Of a stretch of 64,000 nt of DNA, positions 18,709 to 27,867 are shown one piece after another. The notes below the pieces were generated by a model, which saw only the letters and a list, made by a program, of their open reading frames with translations, was not told where the DNA came from and searched no databases. The translations under genes were made by a program, and so were the position numbers. This stretch comes from Campylobacterales bacterium. GTDB taxonomy: Bacteria > Campylobacterota > Campylobacteria > Campylobacterales > Sulfurimonadaceae. The stretch covers positions 1-64,000 of the forward strand of contig JAFGUB010000026.1 in the NCBI GenBank assembly GCA_016938735.1, read 5' to 3'. Position 1 is the stretch's first letter. Each line of letters starts with the position of its first letter.

Positions 18709-18757
18709 GTATATTATATTCATAAAAAATCTTTTAAAAATAATTAAAATAGATAAA

Positions 18758-18777
18758 ATATACAGTAAACTGTATAT
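18758..18777. promoter_or_regulatory. Perfect inverted repeat, candidate operator
   Basis: ATATACAGT-AA-ACTGTATAT: 9-bp arms with a 2-bp spacer, ideal for a dimeric HTH protein. It lies 155 bases upstream of the HTH gene start and about 125 bases after the end of the next minus-strand gene. Confidence 0.55.
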
Positions 18778-18901
18778 TAATGAACTCTCAATTGTGCTTT
18801 GGAAACACTGATTGTGTTTGAAACGGCGGAAGGGAGTGCGCAAGCAGATCAAGCGCCGCTTGCATATAAAGAGGGTCTGTGAAAAGAAAAACGGAAGAGG
18901 A

Positions 18902-19549
18902 TTAGGTGTTTAGTAGGTCGCTGTAGTCGTATTTAGAGAAGTCGAGAAAAAACTCTCCGTTTTGTTGAATGACGCGGATGTCGTTGCCGTAAGCAAGGGC
19001 AAAGCGCCGTTTAATCTGTTTGCGCTCTTCAGAGGAGTACTCGAGGGATTTGAGATAGCGTTTGAGCTCCACCAAACGCCCAAAAGTATCCATAGGCTCT
19101 TCGATGCCGACGTCGTGTACGGTCTCAGCGCTTTGGGATGTGAGCATTTTTGTGTTCAGCAGCTCTAGGATGCTTTTGAGCTGTTCATCTTTGTGTGCGT
19201 ACAGTTGCTCGATGCGGCGACGTTCGTCGATGAGCATCCTCTCTTTGTCATCGATGAGTTTGTCGATTTTGGCTTCAAGTATCTTGATACGCTCTTTGAG
19301 ATGACGGTTCTCTTTTTGATAGAGTGCGATGATGGCGGCGACGGTCGTTTTTTTAGGTGTATTAGGCGGCGTCTGCGGTGTGGGTGTACTCTTGGGCGCT
19401 TCTTGTGGTTCGAGCGCGCTGCGGGGTACGATAATGTAGGTGTTACCGTCTTCGATAATATAATTGAGTCGTTTGTTGCGCATACGAAAGTGGATCATCT
19501 CTTTGGACATTTTAAAACGCTGTGCGTATTCGTCAATACTAAAGCGCAT
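18902..19549 (-). CDS. Coiled-coil protein with N-terminal helical DNA-binding-like region (DUF3972-like)
   Basis: Residues 1-50 (MRFSIDEYAQRF to IIVPRSAL) resemble a MerR-like or excisionase-like winged helix. A Pro/Thr-rich linker follows, then a long charged coiled coil at about residues 75-130, and a C-terminal region ending in DFSKYDYSDLL. The architecture resembles the DUF3972 proteins of Campylobacterota, though I cannot confirm the family by search. It starts within the end of the cyclase-like gene (11-bp overlap), so the two probably act together. Confidence 0.55.
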   Translation of the reverse strand: MRFSIDEYAQRFKMSKEMIHFRMRNKRLNYIIEDGNTYIIVPRSALEPQEAPKSTPTPQTPPNTPKKTTVAAIIALYQKENRHLKERIKILEAKIDKLIDDKERMLIDERRRIEQLYAHKDEQLKSILELLNTKMLTSQSAETVHDVGIEEPMDTFGRLVELKRYLKSLEYSSEERKQIKRRFALAYGNDIRVIQQNGEFFLDFSKYDYSDLLNT

Positions 19550-20201
19550 GGGGTCTCCTTGTGCGTTTGGTGGGCGGATGGATGCGGGGCGGCGTAATGA
19601 TACCGCCTTTACGCATCCAGATCAAATAGCCTACATAAGCGTTTTTGTGTTTGTCATCAAAGAGATAGGGGGCGCTGAATTTGAATTCGCGCTCGAGCAA
19701 CAGCGCGTAAAAATCGGGATGAGCCTGCAAAAAAGTTTCAAGCGCGCTGTAGGCTTCGGTGGAGATCAGTACGGTACTGATGGTGTGCTTTTGCGAGGAG
19801 ATGTAGCGTTCGCAGACGTTGAGGCCGTAGCCCACAAAGTTCTCGTGTTCCATGATGTCTTTGAACTTTTGCACCTCTCCGGTGTGTACCGCGATGCGAA
19901 TTCCCTTAAAGTAGGGATATTTTTCCGTGATCAACTCACTGAGGTGGCTAAAGGAGAGGGCAAGAATAGGTCCGAACCCCTGATAATCGGGATGCAAGAT
20001 ACAGAAAAAACCATCTCCGGTGGGAATGATGCCGGTAAGCAGTTGCTCTAGCGATATGTCGGCATGGCGCAGCATCGCCAGCAGGATTCTGCGATAGCTT
20101 TTGGAAACATAGGTGATGATCTCGTGCTGCGCACCGATATCAAGCCGGGAAAAGCCGATAATGTCCACCAGTACGATGTCGCAGAGTTGGGCTTGGGACA
20201 C
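19539..20201 (-). CDS. Class III nucleotidyl cyclase-like protein
   Basis: The protein shows the class III cyclase homology pattern: VLVDIIGFSRL with the first metal-binding Asp, then IPTGDGFFCIL with the second Asp in the GDG motif, then GIRIAVHTGEV. It has no membrane segment and no attached sensor domain. The substrate-specifying Lys/Asp residues cannot be assigned safely by eye, so cAMP, cGMP or non-catalytic signalling are all possible. It is divergent from the msh operon and overlaps the coiled-coil gene downstream. Confidence 0.7.
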   Translation of the reverse strand: MSQAQLCDIVLVDIIGFSRLDIGAQHEIITYVSKSYRRILLAMLRHADISLEQLLTGIIPTGDGFFCILHPDYQGFGPILALSFSHLSELITEKYPYFKGIRIAVHTGEVQKFKDIMEHENFVGYGLNVCERYISSQKHTISTVLISTEAYSALETFLQAHPDFYALLLEREFKFSAPYLFDDKHKNAYVGYLIWMRKGGIITPPRIHPPTKRTRRPHAL

Positions 20202-20302
20202 GGTTTTTATAGGGGATTCTTTCGTTTTTGACGAAGTTTAGTCACCTTTTGTTGAAGGGGTGATGAAAGCGCATCCGTTCGTGCGACACACGCAAACTGT
20301 GG

Positions 20303-20308
20303 TATGAT
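20303..20308 (+). promoter_or_regulatory. Putative -10 element of the msh pilus operon
   Basis: TATGAT about 39 bases before the ATG at 20347, in the 145-bp divergent region between the cyclase-like gene and the msh operon. A TCACC/GGTGA inverted repeat lies around 20242-20263. Confidence 0.4.
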
Positions 20309-20346
20309 TGATTTTGTCGATTTTTTGACATTCAAGGAGGTGTGTG

Positions 20347-20676
20347 ATGCACTCTGAGGAACATAAACTCTTGCGACTGTGCGGTTACGCGCTCAATCCG
20401 GCTTCGATCGCGATGGAGAATCAGATTCGCAAAAACTACTCGCAGTTTGACGCCATCGTAACGGCACTTGAAGATCTTGCGCCGATTTTGCAACACAGTG
20501 ATTTTTACCTCTCGCTGCAAAGCAGCCGCGATCTGATCAAGATCAAAAACGACATGGTAGATCCTGAAGACTTTTTGGTACTCGATGCCGACATCATCGT
20601 ATGGGCCAATGAGCACAATATTGAGCTTGAAGAGGGGCTGGATGCTATCGCTATTTTAGGATTTAGAAAAGAGTAG
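20347..20676 (+). CDS. Hypothetical protein, first gene of the msh operon
   Basis: The family is not recognised. The 109-residue product is acidic, without signal peptide or membrane segment, and should be cytoplasmic. AAGGAGG six bases before the ATG is the best ribosome site in this region. Its stop is only two bases before the start of the MshQ-like gene, so it is likely to be co-transcribed with the pilus genes. A regulatory or chaperone role is speculation. Confidence 0.65.
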   Translation: MHSEEHKLLRLCGYALNPASIAMENQIRKNYSQFDAIVTALEDLAPILQHSDFYLSLQSSRDLIKIKNDMVDPEDFLVLDADIIVWANEHNIELEEGLDAIAILGFRKE

Positions 20677-20678
20677 AT

Positions 20679-23600
20679 GTGTTACATGTAAGACTCTTTA
20701 TCGCGTGGTTGTTGCTTGTCATCTCCCTGGAAGCTGCAAGCTATTTGAGTATTGAAAGTCAGGCGTTCAATATCGACGGTTCCGAAAACGCGCCGACCTG
20801 CGTGGACTTTTCGCAGAGCTATGACCAGCCGCCGATTGTTTATGCGATGATGGACGACAGCGGGAACAACAACGCCGCCATTGAGATTGTAAGTGTCACT
20901 ACAACCCGTTTTTGTGCCAAGGTGATGGAGAGCATCTTCGAAGACGGTCCGCACATCAATGTTCCGGCCTTCTACGTTGCTATTCCGCAAGGAACGTACC
21001 GATTGCCCGACGGTACCAAGGTTGAAGCGGGGGTAATGCAGCTTTCGGGATCGGTCAATGATGATAACGATCCCGCCAACGACACATGGCACACCCTCAA
21101 TTTTGCCCATGCCTACGCACAACCGCCCAGCGTCGTAGTGCAGCTTCAGACCAACAACAACAATCTGCCCGAAGGCCACGTCAACAGCGGCGGCCGCGGC
21201 ACGACGAATGATGCGATCTCCATTCCGTGGTTTACCGCCACGGTCGATGCCATCACTGCTTCATCCGCGCGGATTGCGCTCGATAAAAGCTATATTGTCG
21301 AGGCGGGACTTTCGTTGACGCAACCCGAGATTGTCGGTTACTTCGTGATTCAGAGCAATAAAGAGATCGCCTTTGACGTCAATGATGGCGGCACCAATCC
21401 GGTGCGGATTCAGACCTTTTTGACCGGGAACGTATTTGGCGGATATGATCAGACGTGTCAGAGCATTCAGCTTAACAATACGCTTTTCCCGCAAAACGGC
21501 TATCTCTTTATTGCTTCGAAAGCAATCAATGACAGTCGCTATGGCGGATGGTTTCGCAAATGTGCGGATACCAACTGGAATATAGGACTTAACATCGACA
21601 GTAAACGAGAGCGCGGTTCTGGAGAGATCTTTGCTCAAGGAGCAAACAACCGGTGGCGTCAAGTGAATAACCCCGATTATGGTCTGCGTACCCGCAACCA
21701 TCCCCCGGCAGCCGGTTCGATCGTAGCCTTTAGCCGCGCCTTTTACTTTACGGAGTTGGTGAATGAAGCCAATTTGACGCTTGATGCTTCGGTTCACCCT
21801 TACACCGTATTCAAGGGCGGTGCTTTTGTGATCGACATGAACTTGACCAACCGCGGCCCCGACGACGCCAACAATACTGCTATCAATATCGACTTGCCCG
21901 CCGATGTACAGTTTTTGGGGATTGCTACGGGTGCGGGGGCATGGAGCTGCGCGCAAAACGGTACCGATCTGGAGTGTCACTACCTTGCCAACGGCACGGT
22001 GTTACCCAACGGTACGAGTACGCTTCTGTCGGTCTCTCTGAGCGCGCCTGAGGTCACGGGTGTGTATACCAACTACCTCTCGGCCATCTCCGATGCGCTC
22101 GATGATGACGGTGCTCTGGGCAGCGTCAATTTCGAGGTGATCGATCTGGAGGCTTCGATTGTGGCGGATTACCGATTTGATCGTTGCGCATACGAGGGGA
22201 TCAGCGGCGAAGTACGCGATGAGCGCGGTAACCACCACGCCACCGCGCAAGGCGGCGCGGATAGCGCCGATGGAGCGATTAACCGTGCGATTACGCTTGA
22301 GGGAGGGCGCTATGTGGAGCTTTCAAGCGGGGGGTATATCGATCTGCGTCAGCCCTACAGCATGACGGCATGGGTGAAGTTTCCGCTTGAAGGGACGGGA
22401 CATGATCGATATCATGCGCTGGGTTCGTTTGAGGGCGGCGGCGATCTGCTCTATTTCGACAAGACGGCTTCATCGTTTGGCTGGGGGGTGTGGGATGGTG
22501 CGCAAAGCAACGCTCTTGCCATAGTTGAGCCCTCTGCGGGATGGCATTTTGTGGCGGTCATCAATGACGGCGCGCAAACGAAACTGCTCATCGACGGTGC
22601 CGATCAGGGAAGTGTCAACCGCGCGGCCAACGGTGATCTGCGCTGGATCGGCACTTCGGGAGACAATGTCGGTGCGCAAACGATCGGCGCCGCCGTCGAT
22701 GAGGTGAAGTTTTATGCCATCGCGCTGCCCCAGACGGTCGCCGCGTCGATTGAGGCGAATGAGCGGGCCAAAAAGAACTACGACGGTTCGGCTCGTCTGG
22801 CACTTGGATGCAGCTCACTTGCTGAGTGGCGCTTTGACGAGTGCGCATGGAGCGGTGCGGCCGGTGAGGTGATCGATAGTGCGGGGAACCGTCACGCCAC
22901 CGCACAAAACGGCGTGAGTACCACGCATGAGGCGTATCGGATCAACCGCGCCGCCTATTTTGACGGGGTTAATGATACGGTGCGACAAGATAATCTGTAC
23001 GACCTTTTAAAAGCGACCGCTTCTTTGAGCTTTTGGATCAAGACGACACAAAGCGGAGGCAGCTCGCCGTGGACTTCTCCGGGCATCGTAGGTGTGGAGC
23101 AGCGCGGCGGAGTCGATGATATCTTTTGGGGCTGGATCGACACTGCGGGGTACATCGGTATTGCCGCAAAAAATCAGTACAACGCCAAATCAGCGGCTCC
23201 GATCAACGACAACGCTTGGCACCACATTGTATTGACCCGCAACCACTCTTCCGGTGAAGTGCGTGTTTATGTCGATGGTGCGCTTAGCAGCAGCGTTGTA
23301 ATGCCTTCGGGGGAGATCGGAACGAGTTTTAACCTTATCGGCGGCATCGTCAACACATACAGCACGGCCTCGTACCAAGGTTATCTCGATGAGCTGCTGA
23401 TTTATGATCGGGTGCTGAGCATGTCGGAGGTGCAGACGCTCTACGTTTATCAAAACAGCGGGAAAAATCCTGACGGTTCGCAGCGCCCTGCGGTCGATTG
23501 TACTCCGGTGCTGGGCAACTGCTGGAGTGAGGATTTCTCAAGCCCGATTACGACGGCTTATTGGCAGATCATCAAGGCTGAGAATTTCACCCCGCAAATG

Positions 23601-26015
23601 GTAGACGGCAAGCTGATGCTCACGGACAGAAAAACCTATATCGCAACCGGGATGACCTTAAGCGGTGCGTTACCGGCTCGGGATAACTATATTGTCATTA
23701 CGTTCGAACACAACGCTTATGGCAGTACCGGCGGAGCCGACGGCATGACGCTGGCGCTCTCAGATGCTGCCGTCGCGCCTGTGGCGGGAGCCAACGGCGG
23801 TTCTTTGGGATATGTGCAAAAGAGTGGGATTCCGGGTTTCGCCGGAGGGTGGCTTGGTTTTGGGATCGATGAGTTCGGTAATTTTTCAAATCCCAATGAA
23901 GGACGTGTCGGCGGCCCCGGGCGCAGACAAGATTCTGTTGCCATACGCGGCTCAAGTGCGAGCAATTACGCTTACATTGCAGGCACCTCCACCCTCTCCC
24001 CCGGTATCGATGCGGTGAGTGCACCCGGTCATTTTTATAAGCTTTCGATTGATACACGCAACGCTAAGATATGGATCAAAGTCGAACGGGATACGGGTTT
24101 GGGTTTTGCAACCATCATCGATTGGATCGATGCGACGCAAATTGCGGCTTCGCCCGATGAGTTTCGTTTGAGTCTAACGGGTTCTACGGGCGGTTCAATC
24201 AACTATCACACGGTGGATAATTTCACCCTTGATGCGCTTTTCTGCGGCACCGTCGGGCTGCCCAATCCGGTCACCAACTATCGCTTTGACGCATGGGATG
24301 TCGATCGCGGATTATCTGATCGCAATATCAGCACCAAAGTGGTCGCACAGCCTTTTTTGGTGACGATCGCTGCTTTAAACGAGAGTAATGACGGCTTTTT
24401 AGAGTTTAACGGCACCGTCTGCGCTAGGGTGGTCGATGCGGCGCGAGGGGCGCGTAGCGATTGGGTGCAGTCACTTTTTGTCGAGCAAAACAGCTCGATA
24501 GCGACTTTTAGGGTCGATCGGGCGCTTCAAGAGGCCAGAATGGATCTGAAGTGGCAGCGCAACGCGAATGTCGCGTGTAGTGCGATGGTTGAAGACAATA
24601 CGACCCTCTCAAGCGACGACTTCGCGGTGCGTCCGCTGGGATTTACGCTACAGCCTACGGGGCCTTACTACGCGCTTGAGACTTTCAGCGTGACGGCGCG
24701 TGCGAATGATGCAGCGGGTCATGCGGCGAGTGATTACAACGAGTCGCAAAACGTCTCGTTTCGCCTTGATATGAACGAGACGCGCAGCGACTGCATCGCG
24801 GCCGGTGAGAGCGGGGCCATACAAACCATACAGTTTCAAAACGGCGCTGCGGGGCCGCTTGATGCCAACTACAGCGGCCTCGCGTATGATCTGGCGCTGC
24901 GCCTGCATGAGATCAACGGCAGCGAGTTTGCCCGCATCGACCGCGACGACACCCCCGATGCCGCGCGCCTTATCAGCGAAGATGAGGTGCGCATCAGCGT
25001 CGCGCCTTATGAGATCAACGTGACGCAGACCGATATCAACGCCTCGACGCAGAGCGATTGGCTCTATATGGCCGATCTGCACGAGATGAACGCAACCTTA
25101 CATGTAAGTGTTCAGGCCAACGACAAAGCGCATCGGGCTCTGCGCGATTTCAATGCGAGCTGCTACGCCCAAAACGTCGAGGTGGCGTTTGACGTGGATG
25201 TGCAAAACGGCGACGCCGCCCTTGAAATGAACTACGGCGCGATCGAGGGGACGCTGATGGATGCGCTCACGACGCTGGGCGATATCGACAAACGGGTGAT
25301 GATTGCGGCGTCGCAGTTTTTCGACGGTAACGCTTCGGCCTCCTATGCACTCAACGTCGATCGCAACTTTTCGCTTCCGGTCCCTCCTTTTAGCGTCAGC
25401 GGTCTCGCGGCTTCGATCGTTTCGGCCAATAGCGCCAAGGTGCTCAACCACGATGCCGAAAAAGACGACGGAGTGCTCTCGTTTTACTACGGACGGCTCA
25501 AGACGCGCGATCTTAAAGCGACGACGCAGGCCCAGCAGAGGCTGGAGATCGAAGTCTATCGGCGCGACGATCTGGGCGCGAGCGGGTGGCAGCAGAATTC
25601 GCTTGATTGGTACCGCAACGAGGCGCATACGGGCGATCTGTTTGGGCGGATTCATGCGCACAGCGTCGAGCAGACGATGCATTTTACGGGTGTCGATGAT
25701 ACGCAGGTGACGCTGACACTGCCGCAGGCAGACGCCGGAGTGATCGATGCGCACGTTGCAACTACCCGCACCGAACCCTTTAGCCGCGTAGTGCATCTGA
25801 GTGTCGATCCGTGGCTCTGGTATGCGCCCGAGGGCTTTGGCGGGGCGTTTGGCTACGCTGTGGGGAGCAGTTGTCTCAATCACCCCTGCTTTAACTACAG
25901 CTTCTGGCGTATCGCCGCTCCTTCGCAGATCAGCAGCGGCACTTTTAGCGGCAGCGACTTCAATACCTCGCAGCGCAAAGAGGAGCTGCGTCAGGGCGTG
26001 AAGGTGTTTCGCTAG
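20679..26015 (+). CDS. mshQ: Giant MshQ-like pilus-associated adhesin with lectin-like domains
   Basis: A GTG start gives a signal peptide (about 1-20, cleaved after LEA). Residues 25-350 form an uncharacterised domain. A DUF11-like repeat follows at about 361-480, then LamG/concanavalin-like domains at about 493-690 (ADYRFD start) and 714-920 (AEWRFD start), an L-type lectin-like domain at about 947-1190 (GGADGMTLALSD, GGWLGFGIDEFG), and a C-terminal region to 1778 resembling the DUF6701 part of MSHA biogenesis protein MshQ. The series suggests sugar binding at the cell surface. It heads the run of pilus genes. The start codon lacks a strong ribosome site and abuts a TTACATGTAA palindrome. 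Confidence 0.85.
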   Translation: MLHVRLFIAWLLLVISLEAASYLSIESQAFNIDGSENAPTCVDFSQSYDQPPIVYAMMDDSGNNNAAIEIVSVTTTRFCAKVMESIFEDGPHINVPAFYVAIPQGTYRLPDGTKVEAGVMQLSGSVNDDNDPANDTWHTLNFAHAYAQPPSVVVQLQTNNNNLPEGHVNSGGRGTTNDAISIPWFTATVDAITASSARIALDKSYIVEAGLSLTQPEIVGYFVIQSNKEIAFDVNDGGTNPVRIQTFLTGNVFGGYDQTCQSIQLNNTLFPQNGYLFIASKAINDSRYGGWFRKCADTNWNIGLNIDSKRERGSGEIFAQGANNRWRQVNNPDYGLRTRNHPPAAGSIVAFSRAFYFTELVNEANLTLDASVHPYTVFKGGAFVIDMNLTNRGPDDANNTAINIDLPADVQFLGIATGAGAWSCAQNGTDLECHYLANGTVLPNGTSTLLSVSLSAPEVTGVYTNYLSAISDALDDDGALGSVNFEVIDLEASIVADYRFDRCAYEGISGEVRDERGNHHATAQGGADSADGAINRAITLEGGRYVELSSGGYIDLRQPYSMTAWVKFPLEGTGHDRYHALGSFEGGGDLLYFDKTASSFGWGVWDGAQSNALAIVEPSAGWHFVAVINDGAQTKLLIDGADQGSVNRAANGDLRWIGTSGDNVGAQTIGAAVDEVKFYAIALPQTVAASIEANERAKKNYDGSARLALGCSSLAEWRFDECAWSGAAGEVIDSAGNRHATAQNGVSTTHEAYRINRAAYFDGVNDTVRQDNLYDLLKATASLSFWIKTTQSGGSSPWTSPGIVGVEQRGGVDDIFWGWIDTAGYIGIAAKNQYNAKSAAPINDNAWHHIVLTRNHSSGEVRVYVDGALSSSVVMPSGEIGTSFNLIGGIVNTYSTASYQGYLDELLIYDRVLSMSEVQTLYVYQNSGKNPDGSQRPAVDCTPVLGNCWSEDFSSPITTAYWQIIKAENFTPQMVDGKLMLTDRKTYIATGMTLSGALPARDNYIVITFEHNAYGSTGGADGMTLALSDAAVAPVAGANGGSLGYVQKSGIPGFAGGWLGFGIDEFGNFSNPNEGRVGGPGRRQDSVAIRGSSASNYAYIAGTSTLSPGIDAVSAPGHFYKLSIDTRNAKIWIKVERDTGLGFATIIDWIDATQIAASPDEFRLSLTGSTGGSINYHTVDNFTLDALFCGTVGLPNPVTNYRFDAWDVDRGLSDRNISTKVVAQPFLVTIAALNESNDGFLEFNGTVCARVVDAARGARSDWVQSLFVEQNSSIATFRVDRALQEARMDLKWQRNANVACSAMVEDNTTLSSDDFAVRPLGFTLQPTGPYYALETFSVTARANDAAGHAASDYNESQNVSFRLDMNETRSDCIAAGESGAIQTIQFQNGAAGPLDANYSGLAYDLALRLHEINGSEFARIDRDDTPDAARLISEDEVRISVAPYEINVTQTDINASTQSDWLYMADLHEMNATLHVSVQANDKAHRALRDFNASCYAQNVEVAFDVDVQNGDAALEMNYGAIEGTLMDALTTLGDIDKRVMIAASQFFDGNASASYALNVDRNFSLPVPPFSVSGLAASIVSANSAKVLNHDAEKDDGVLSFYYGRLKTRDLKATTQAQQRLEIEVYRRDDLGASGWQQNSLDWYRNEAHTGDLFGRIHAHSVEQTMHFTGVDDTQVTLTLPQADAGVIDAHVATTRTEPFSRVVHLSVDPWLWYAPEGFGGAFGYAVGSSCLNHPCFNYSFWRIAAPSQISSGTFSGSDFNTSQRKEELRQGVKVFR
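20682..20691. repeat. TTACATGTAA palindrome at the mshQ start
   Basis: Exact copy directly after the GTG start codon; codons 2-4 are Leu-His-Val. Confidence 0.9.
25098..25107. repeat. TTACATGTAA palindrome late in mshQ
   Basis: Exact copy; Leu-His-Val. Confidence 0.9.
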
Positions 26016-26564
26016 ATGCGCAGCGGCGTCACCCTCATTGAGCTGATCGTGTCGATGGTGATCATCGCCGTCGTCTTTACGGTGGTGCCCAAAATCATCT
26101 TCGCCTCCAATAAATCGATGCAGCTTGGGATGAAAGAGGATGCGCTCTTTAACGCGCTGAGCCTTGTTTATGAGATCGCGGCTTTGCCCTGGGATGAAGC
26201 GACGCGCACGTCACACGGGAAAATTGTCAACGCCGGAGGGCTTACATGTAACGATCTCACGGGGTATCGCGTCGGCGGATTTGTGGGGTCGCGTCACTGT
26301 CTGGGCGGCGCACCGATCGCATCGTTTGGGATGGAAGATACGTCTTACAACGATGTGGATGATTTTGACGGTTACAGCATCAGCACCGACGGCTCCAGGG
26401 TGCTTTATACGCTTAGTACTGAGGTGGCGGCGGCGGGGGATCTTAAAACCGTCAGCGTGCGCGTCGATACGACCGACAAGCGCACGGGCGGCAGCTTCGC
26501 GGCAAGCTTTCTCTACCCTACCGCCAATATCGGCGAGATCGACATCAAAAGGCGGTACTGGTGA
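26016..26564 (+). CDS. MSHA-type minor prepilin (MshD-like)
   Basis: The protein begins MRSG/VTLIELIVSMVIIAVVF: a short leader ending in Gly, Glu at position 5 of the mature form and a hydrophobic helix, which is a class III prepilin signature. The body (182 residues) has two Cys (in TCNDL and RHCLGG) likely to form a disulfide. Its position and length suit an MshD-type minor pilin. It starts directly after the MshQ stop and overlaps the next gene by one base. One exact palindrome copy (26243) encodes L-T-C-N. Confidence 0.8.
   Translation: MRSGVTLIELIVSMVIIAVVFTVVPKIIFASNKSMQLGMKEDALFNALSLVYEIAALPWDEATRTSHGKIVNAGGLTCNDLTGYRVGGFVGSRHCLGGAPIASFGMEDTSYNDVDDFDGYSISTDGSRVLYTLSTEVAAAGDLKTVSVRVDTTDKRTGGSFAASFLYPTANIGEIDIKRRYW
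26243..26252. repeat. TTACATGTAA palindrome in the first minor prepilin gene
   Basis: Exact copy; Leu-Thr-Cys-Asn, supplying one of the prepilin Cys codons. Confidence 0.9.
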
Positions 26565-27427
26565 TGCGCGGCGCGTTTAGCCTGATCGAGATGATCTTTA
26601 CGGTGGTGGTGGCCTCCATCTTGGCGCTGGGCAGCTTCAAGGCGCTTGAGGCGCTCTACACCCGATCCGCCAAAGCCAAAGCGATCACCGAACTCTCTCT
26701 AAGATCGCAGATCGTGCTCGATCAGCTTAGCGTGCTGCTGTATAACCGTATCGCCAACAGCGTGATCGGATACAACCCCTTCAGCGGCGCTTGCGAAGCG
26801 ATTGCCGACATCGATGAGACGCAGTCGCTGCAGGTTCTGGCGTGGCTTTCGCTCGATGAGGAGCAGTTGATGTTGCGGCGTTATGACGGCTTTGTCGATA
26901 TGAACGAGAGTGCGCGGCCTGTATTGTCTACGCCCGCTACCGCTGCCGATTTGAACGTCACGGGGCGCAATCTTATCTTTGCGGGCGCATTTGATAAGGG
27001 GGAATCGACGCTTGGTGCGTGCAACGGTGCGTACGGTTGGCCCCATGCCGACAGCAATTTAAGCTTTCCGATCAGTGCCGCTGCGGGATCGATCACGTTT
27101 ACCGCCGAGCAGCCCGAGGCGATTTTCGAGAAGTTCTATCTTACCGACGGCGGCTACGCCGTAGCGCGGGGTGCGGATGTGCAGACGCTGTGTGCGTTGA
27201 GTCCGCACGACTACAGGGATCTCAACAACACCTTGCTGCTCTTTTACGGTTTTCGGCCCTATGAGGGCGAGCGTTTTTGCGACGGGTCGGTTGCTATTCT
27301 CGCCGAGGAGGTGATTGCCTTTCGCGCCACCTACGTTAACAACGCCATCCGTCTGGCTATCGATCTCAACCGCTCCGTACGCGGTTCAAGCGCCGTACAT
27401 GTAAGCAAACAAAAGGCGGTCTTTTAA
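26564..27427 (+). CDS. MSHA-type minor prepilin (MshO-like, 287 aa)
   Basis: The N-terminus MRGA/FSLIEMIFTVVVASILALG is a prepilin signal with Ala rather than Gly at -1. The long body (287 residues), with Cys pairs and GACNGAYGWPHAD, fits the large minor pilin of MSHA loci (MshO). I used the ATG at 26564, overlapping the previous stop (TGATG). The gene order with neighbours is that of MSHA minor-pilin clusters. Confidence 0.75.
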   Translation: MRGAFSLIEMIFTVVVASILALGSFKALEALYTRSAKAKAITELSLRSQIVLDQLSVLLYNRIANSVIGYNPFSGACEAIADIDETQSLQVLAWLSLDEEQLMLRRYDGFVDMNESARPVLSTPATAADLNVTGRNLIFAGAFDKGESTLGACNGAYGWPHADSNLSFPISAAAGSITFTAEQPEAIFEKFYLTDGGYAVARGADVQTLCALSPHDYRDLNNTLLLFYGFRPYEGERFCDGSVAILAEEVIAFRATYVNNAIRLAIDLNRSVRGSSAVHVSKQKAVF

Positions 27428-27867
27428 TGCGTCGCGCTGTAGGGCTTTGGCAGGCGATCGGGATGATTTTACTCGTGAGCGGCATGATGATCGTGGTGCT
27501 GCGTTACGCTTCGGTAGGGGCCAAACATACGGCGGATAGTTATGTGTGGGAGCAGGCGGAGTTGTTGGTGCAAAGCGCAGTGGAGCAGACTTTACTCAAA
27601 ATAAGCGAGCACAACCGAACGGTTGATGGATGCTTGCGCTTTCCTGATATCATCCAGCCGCCCGAAGAGCGTGGGAAAAAATATACGGTTTTCGTGGAGA
27701 TAGAGCGTTATTACATGTACGGCGAAACGTGTGCTGATCCTAATCTTTACACGCCAATTCAATCCCCCGAAAGCCACGGCTACGTCCTCTTACATGTAGA
27801 GCTCAACGCCACGATAGACGGCACCCAAAAAGTGCGCATTTTACGAAAGACCTTGCAACGCGCATGA
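27427..27867 (+). CDS. MshP/PilX-like pilus assembly protein
   Basis: The 146-residue protein has an N-terminal membrane helix (about residues 6-27) but no standard F-T-L-I-E cleavage motif, which is typical of MshP and PilX-like members of minor-pilin sets. A Cys pair (CLRF and ETCADP) may form a disulfide. It shares one base with the preceding gene (TAATG) and overlaps the next by 4 bp. Assignment is by position and shape more than by motif. Confidence 0.6.
   Translation: MRRAVGLWQAIGMILLVSGMMIVVLRYASVGAKHTADSYVWEQAELLVQSAVEQTLLKISEHNRTVDGCLRFPDIIQPPEERGKKYTVFVEIERYYMYGETCADPNLYTPIQSPESHGYVLLHVELNATIDGTQKVRILRKTLQRA

Larger units (their letters stand above)
18604..18780. other. AT-rich island upstream of the HTH gene
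   Basis: About 180 bp of very AT-rich DNA inside a roughly 50% GC region, with no open reading frame of note. It contains GTATAAAATA twice (18648 and 18689), TCAAATAAA twice (18679 and 18700, exactly 21 bp apart) and the operator-like palindrome. The remaining stretch to 18901 has no gene that I can support. Confidence 0.6.

Noticed and set aside
25098-25883. Minus-strand open frame inside the MshQ-like gene (261 codons)
   Set aside because: It lies opposite a continuous coding region and shows no recognisable motif.
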